Assembly: GCF_003243465.1 (NCBI RefSeq)
Contig: NZ_QFQZ01000013.1
Span: 8,595-72,594 of the forward strand
Reading direction: 5' to 3'
Origin: Caulobacter segnis
GTDB lineage: Bacteria > Pseudomonadota > Alphaproteobacteria > Caulobacterales > Caulobacteraceae
DNA length: 64,000 nt
How positions within the stretch are numbered: position 1 is the stretch's first letter; each line of letters opens with the position of its first letter. Positions 60,428 to 64,000 of the stretch are shown here, piece after piece. Position numbers and translations under genes: made by a program. The notes under the pieces were generated by a model, which did not search any database, was not told the origin of the DNA, and saw only the letters and a list, made by a program, of their open reading frames with translations.

Positions 60428-61609
60428 GTGCCCGACCTACCTCCCGATTTCACCCTGCTGCAAGTGACGCCGGAGCTGGAAACCGGCGGCGCCGAACAGA
60501 CCACGATTGATGTCGCCCACGCGGTGGTGGCGCAAGGCGGCAAGGCCCTGGTCGCGACCAGGGGCGGGCGGATGGCCGCGCGCCTGACCGCTGACGGCGG
60601 CCGCCTCGCCCATATGCCGGCCCAGTCGAAGAACCCGCTCGTCATGCTGGGCAACGCAGCGCGGCTGATCGACCTGATCCGACGCGAGAAGGTCAGCCTG
60701 GTCCACGCCCGCTCGCGCGCGCCGGCCTTCAGCGCCCTGTGGGCGGCCCACGCCACCAAGACCCCCTTCGTGGCGACCTATCACGGCGTCTACAACGCCA
60801 AGTCCAATCTCAAGCGTTGGTACAACGCTGTGATGACCAAGGGCGACCTTGTCATCGCCAATTCCGAGTACACGCGCCAGCACGTGATCCAGGAGCACGG
60901 CATCCCGCCGGAGAAGGTGGTCGCCATCCCGCGCGGCGTCGACTTGTCCCGCTTCGAGCCCGGCATGGTCGGCTGTGAGCGCGTGAAGGCGCTGGCCGAT
61001 GCGTGGGGCGTCGCTGCGGACGAGCGGCGCCTGAAGGTGCTGCTGGCCGGCCGCCTGACCCGCTGGAAGGGCCAGGGCCTGCTGATCGAGGCCATGGCCT
61101 TGCTGAAGGCGCGCGGCGACGACCAGATCCTGCTGCTGCTGGCCGGCGACGACCAGGGCCGCAAGGGTTACCGGGCCGAACTCCTCGCCGCGATCGAGGC
61201 CGCGGCCCTGGGTGATCGGGTGAAGTTGGTCGGCCACTGCGACGACATGCCGGCCGCCTACATTCTGGCCGATCTGGCCATCGCGCCGTCGCTGGAACCG
61301 GAAGCCTTCGGCCGCACGGCCGTCGAGCCCCAGGTCATGGGCCGTCCGGTCATGGCCGCCGATCACGGCGCGACGCGCGAGACGGTCGTCCCTGGCGAAA
61401 CCGGATGGCTGGTGAAGCCCGGCGACGCCGAGGCCTGGGCCAAGGCGCTTCAAGACGCCTGCGAGGCGGGAGCCGCGCGACGCCAGGCCATGGGCCAGGC
61501 CGCGCGGGCGCGAGCGCGGCGGTTGTACTCCGTGGACGCGATGTGCGAAGCCACGCTCGAGGTCTACGCTCGCGTCCTGCGGGCCCGCGACACGGAGCGC
61601 GAGTCTTGA
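60428..61609 (+). CDS. glycosyltransferase family 4 protein, LPS-type
   Basis: A 393-residue GT-B glycosyltransferase. N-terminal LLQVTPELETGGAEQTTIDVA (glycan-binding loop), C-terminal GRLTRWKGQGLLIEAM with the K/E pair and APSLEPEAFGRTAVEPQVMG for nucleotide-sugar binding. A role in LPS core or capsule assembly is likely; the donor is unknown. The start is GTG 60428. Its end overlaps the next glycosyltransferase gene by TTGA, so both act together. Confidence 0.93.
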   Translation: MPDLPPDFTLLQVTPELETGGAEQTTIDVAHAVVAQGGKALVATRGGRMAARLTADGGRLAHMPAQSKNPLVMLGNAARLIDLIRREKVSLVHARSRAPAFSALWAAHATKTPFVATYHGVYNAKSNLKRWYNAVMTKGDLVIANSEYTRQHVIQEHGIPPEKVVAIPRGVDLSRFEPGMVGCERVKALADAWGVAADERRLKVLLAGRLTRWKGQGLLIEAMALLKARGDDQILLLLAGDDQGRKGYRAELLAAIEAAALGDRVKLVGHCDDMPAAYILADLAIAPSLEPEAFGRTAVEPQVMGRPVMAADHGATRETVVPGETGWLVKPGDAEAWAKALQDACEAGAARRQAMGQAARARARRLYSVDAMCEATLEVYARVLRARDTERES

Positions 61610-62577
61610 GCAAGGAGATCAAGAAGGTCCTGGTCATCAAGCTGGGCGCGCTTGGCGACTTCGTCCTGGCGCTCGCGGCGATGAAGAAGATTCGCGAGGC
61701 GCATCCCAGGGCCAAGATCACCCTGTTGACCACGCCGCCTTTCGAGGCGCTGGCCAAGCTCAGCCCCTATTTCAATACGGTCGAGACGGACGGGCGTCCT
61801 GGCGATCTTAGCCAGACCCTGGCGATGATCAACCGGATCCGCAGGGCGGGCTACGATCGGGTCTACGACCTGCAAACCAACAGCCGCACCAACTGGTACT
61901 TCCAGCTGCTCCGCCCGTTCCCGCCGCAGTGGAACGGCATCGCCTTCGGCTGCGCCCTGCCCCAGAAGGGCAAGGCCCGGCTGCGGATGCATACGCTGGA
62001 GCGGCAGGCCGATCAGCTGAAGGCCGCCGGCATCTGGCCCGACGCCCCCACCGAACCGGGCAGCGCCCCCGCGCCGGACCTGTCGTGGATCCTGAAGCGG
62101 CAGAAGGAGCAGGCCCCGGTCGCCGGCGCGGCCAAGCCCAAACCCTACGTGCTGCTGGTGCCCGGCGGCTCGGCCCATCGCCCCGAGAAGCGCTGGCCTG
62201 TCGAGTTCTATGGCCAGCTGGCGTCGCTGCTTAAGGCGCGGGGCTTCGACATCGTCGTCATCGGCGGACCGCAGGAGAGCGCCATGGCGCGGCAGATCCA
62301 GAAGGCCGCCGCCGGAACCCGCGACCTGACCGGCCGCACCGACTTCGCCCAACTCGCCGTGCTGGGGGCCAAGGCAGCCTTGGCCGTAGGCAACGACACC
62401 GGTCCGACCCACCTGCTGGCCGCCGCCGGCGCACCGACCATCGCCCTGTTCTCGGACGCTTCGGACCCCGACCTTTGCGCGCCGCGCGGCCACGTGACGG
62501 TGATCCGCTCGCCGGACCTGCAGGCCCTGCCGGTCAGCACGGTGGCTAGCGCGGCCATGGCGCTGACGACGCGCTGA
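61606..62577 (+). CDS. glycosyltransferase family 9 protein (heptosyltransferase-like)
   Basis: A 323-residue GT-B enzyme of the ADP-heptose:LPS heptosyltransferase family: VLVIKLGALGDFVLALAAMK at the start, YVLLVPGGSAHRPEKRWPVEF in the C-terminal domain and GNDTGPTHLLAAAGAPTIALF, where D/T bind the sugar nucleotide. It probably adds heptose or a related sugar to LPS core lipid A. Start TTG 61606 overlaps the previous stop (TTGA) and follows GGAG by nine bases. Confidence 0.92.
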   Translation: MSKEIKKVLVIKLGALGDFVLALAAMKKIREAHPRAKITLLTTPPFEALAKLSPYFNTVETDGRPGDLSQTLAMINRIRRAGYDRVYDLQTNSRTNWYFQLLRPFPPQWNGIAFGCALPQKGKARLRMHTLERQADQLKAAGIWPDAPTEPGSAPAPDLSWILKRQKEQAPVAGAAKPKPYVLLVPGGSAHRPEKRWPVEFYGQLASLLKARGFDIVVIGGPQESAMARQIQKAAAGTRDLTGRTDFAQLAVLGAKAALAVGNDTGPTHLLAAAGAPTIALFSDASDPDLCAPRGHVTVIRSPDLQALPVSTVASAAMALTTR

Positions 62578-62587
62578 CACCCGCCCC

Positions 62588-63187
62588 TTAGTATCCGGCG
62601 TAACGCCCCGGCTTGTGGTTGGCGATGATCACCGCGCTCAGCGCCACGGCGCTGGCGATCGACAGCAGCAGCTTGTCGAAGCTGATCGCGAAGAAGCCCG
62701 CGCCGACGATCACGCAGTCGGCCGCCATCTGCACCTTGCCGGCGCTGATCCCGCGTCGCTCCTGCAGATAGAGCGCCAGCACCCCGATCCCGCCGACGCT
62801 GGAGCGGTGCCGCGCCAAGGCCAGAATGCCCATGCCGATGATCGTGCCGCCGAAGATCGCCGCGAAGACGGGATCGACGCCCGTCACCTTCAGCCAGTGC
62901 GGCATGGCCCAGGCAAAGCCCGCCAGCAGCAGGTTGGTGGCCAGGGTCTTGAGCGTGAACACCCAGCCCAGGGTGCGCTGGGCCAGGATGTAGAACGGCA
63001 GGTTCAACACGAAGAACACCACCCCCACCGGCCAGCCGCTTAGGTAAGAGACGATCAGAGCCACGCCGGCGACGCCGCCCGTGACGAGGCCGGCGGCCTT
63101 CAGCAGCGTCAGTCCGACAGCGATGAAACTGGAGCCGATCAGGAGGGCATGGACATCCTCCAGGGCGGTGTGGCGATGCGGATTCAT
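62588..63187 (-). CDS. YitT family membrane protein
   Basis: A 199-residue inner-membrane protein of the YitT/UPF0750-like family, with about five helices; recognisable are ALLIGSSFIAVGLTLLKAAG, VTGGVAGVALIVSYL, WPVGVVFFVLNLPFYILA and HRSSVGGIGVLALYLQ. Function unknown. ATG 63187 is chosen because it gives the family-like start (MNPHRHTALEDVHALL); the ATG at 63256 would add a charged segment. Confidence 0.9.
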   Translation of the reverse strand: MNPHRHTALEDVHALLIGSSFIAVGLTLLKAAGLVTGGVAGVALIVSYLSGWPVGVVFFVLNLPFYILAQRTLGWVFTLKTLATNLLLAGFAWAMPHWLKVTGVDPVFAAIFGGTIIGMGILALARHRSSVGGIGVLALYLQERRGISAGKVQMAADCVIVGAGFFAISFDKLLLSIASAVALSAVIIANHKPGRYAGY

Positions 63188-63523
63188 GGAGATCAGCCAG
63201 GGGTCTTCGTCAGGATGACACGCATCCCCGCCTCGCCGTTTCCCCCTATCCGCCATCTAGAGCATTTTCTGGCAATTGCGAAACGGCACGGGGTCGAAAA
63301 ATGCCCCGAAATTTCTAGTTAGAGTGTTTTTTACCCAGCCCGATGAACTCCGCAGGATCGGAAAGAACTTGGCCGCCGAAAAAACGCGGTCAGGCGACGT
63401 CTCTTTAACCGCCTTCGCTTGATAGAGCGCGGCCGCCGCGTCATATATCAGTTTCTCGCGGCGCGCCCAGCGCGGCGCGCATGCGTTTAGCCCTACCCTA
63501 TCAACTGCCTCGGAGCCGCCCCT
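63188..63523. other. 336-bp intergenic region upstream of infC
   Basis: No gene is convincing here. Notable items: GCATTTT (63262-63268) and AAAATGC (63298-63304) form arms around a 29-base loop that holds CGGGG/CCCCG complementary segments, a possible hairpin; the stretch is relatively AT-rich up to about 63350. It carries the infC promoter and leader; an autoregulatory RNA structure is plausible because IF-3 controls its own translation in several bacteria. Confidence 0.4.
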
Positions 63524-64000
63524 ATTCGCCGTCCTATGCAAACGCCGCCCGTCAAGGATGGGCCGCGTATCAACGATGAAATCCGCGTTCCCCGCGTCCT
63601 GCTGATCGACCAAAACGGCGAGAAGCAAGGCGAGATGCCGACGTCCGCCGCCCTCGAAGCGGCCGAGGAGGCTGGGCTGGACCTGGTGGAAATCGTTCCG
63701 AACGCCAATCCTCCCGTCTGCAAGATCCTGGACTACGGCAAGTTCAAGTTCCAGGAGCAGAAGAAGAAGAACGAGGCGCGCAAGCGGCAAAAGGTCGTCG
63801 AGCTCAAGGAAATCAAGCTCCGCCCGAACATCGACAAGCACGACTACGACGTCAAAGCCAAGTCGATGTTCCGCTTCTTCGAGGAAGGCGACAAGGTCAA
63901 GGTGACCCTGCGCTTCCGCGGCCGCGAAATGGCTCACCCGGAACTCGGCATGAAGCTGCTGCAGCAGGTCAAGGCCGACTTCGACGAGGTCGCCAAGGTC
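63524..64000 (+). CDS. infC: translation initiation factor IF-3 (partial, ATT start)
   Basis: The gene runs off the right edge. The visible 159 residues match IF-3: GPRINDEIRVPRVLLIDQNGEKQ (N-domain), NANPPVCKILDYGKFKFQEQKKK (linker) and LRPNIDKHDYDVKAKSMFRFF, then EGDKVKVTLRFRGREMAHPE (C-domain). An ATT at 63524 lies eight bases after GGAG and is in frame with a later ATG (63536); IF-3 genes are known for AUU starts linked with autoregulation, so I set the start at 63524. IF-3 prevents 70S subunit joining and checks the start codon. Confidence 0.93.
   Translation, partial: MRRPMQTPPVKDGPRINDEIRVPRVLLIDQNGEKQGEMPTSAALEAAEEAGLDLVEIVPNANPPVCKILDYGKFKFQEQKKKNEARKRQKVVELKEIKLRPNIDKHDYDVKAKSMFRFFEEGDKVKVTLRFRGREMAHPELGMKLLQQVKADFDEVAKV

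Noticed and set aside
63257..63937. Antisense open frame over infC
   Set aside because: The plus strand encodes recognisable IF-3, so the minus-strand frame is a shadow.

Overview
The window is high-GC, densely packed alphaproteobacterial chromosome and almost certainly comes from a Caulobacter species close to C. vibrioides/C. segnis. The evidence is a CckA hybrid kinase whose phospho-acceptor histidine falls at residue 322 as in C. crescentus, the fliQ-fliR-flhB-cckA arrangement, a DivJ-like kinase, an HdaB-like DnaA-domain-IV protein and CtrA boxes of the TTAA-N7-TTAA type. About 68 protein genes, one tRNA and one manganese riboswitch can be supported. No CRISPR array, transposase or prophage block was seen.

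Layout. 1-2 kb: FecI/FecR/TonB-receptor uptake cassette (minus strand). 2.2-6.5 kb: a translationally coupled operon of a thermostable-hemolysin-family (GNAT-like) protein, an AMP-dependent ligase, a heme-oxygenase-like metal oxidase, an SDR and a secreted TPR protein; this looks like a small undescribed biosynthetic pathway. 6.4-12.6 kb: TonB receptor, dienelactone hydrolase, N-terminal-nucleophile asparaginase, CutC, pectate lyase. 12.7-17.2 kb: a complete YjfI/J/K/L/M/C-like module (glutathionylspermidine-synthase-like ATP-grasp, PspA, DUF2170, DUF2491, DUF350, DUF1190) in two divergent arms around an operator-like repeat. 17.3-24.8 kb: LMW tyrosine phosphatase, HyuA-HyuB fusion, GDT1 family transporter behind a yybP-ykoY riboswitch, DUF2793 protein, nitronate monooxygenase. 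25-30.8 kb: methylmalonyl-CoA mutase subunits and MeaB chaperone (propionate/branched-chain catabolism). 30.8-34 kb: soluble PAS chemoreceptor, membrane-anchored LuxR regulator and DUF4199 protein. 34-38.4 kb: cckA and the flagellar export genes flhB, fliR, fliQ with a CtrA site. 38.6-40 kb: arsR-aquaporin-arsC operon. 40-48.4 kb: TPR-like protein behind a CtrA box, divergent from a degenerate RNase H-like gene behind a perfect sigma-54 promoter, mgsA, Tat-exported aminotransferase, prfC and several conserved hypotheticals. 48.4-55.4 kb: divJ-like kinase, soluble DivJ/PleC-type kinase, sufE, trhO, DUF2383 protein, ArsR/SDR pair, DUF6456 and hdaB. 55.5-64 kb: orphan gene, DUF885 peptidase, tRNA-Gly(GCC), epimerase-like SDR, alpha/beta hydrolase, two LPS-type glycosyltransferases, YitT protein and the start of infC with an ATT start codon.

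The cell-cycle theme is strong: CckA, DivJ-like and a second DivJ/PleC-like kinase, and HdaB sit within about 20 kb, interleaved with flagellar export genes under CtrA control. Convergent neighbours are packed so tightly that five pairs share one CTAG as both stop codons. Domain assignments come from reading motifs by eye; no database search was possible.
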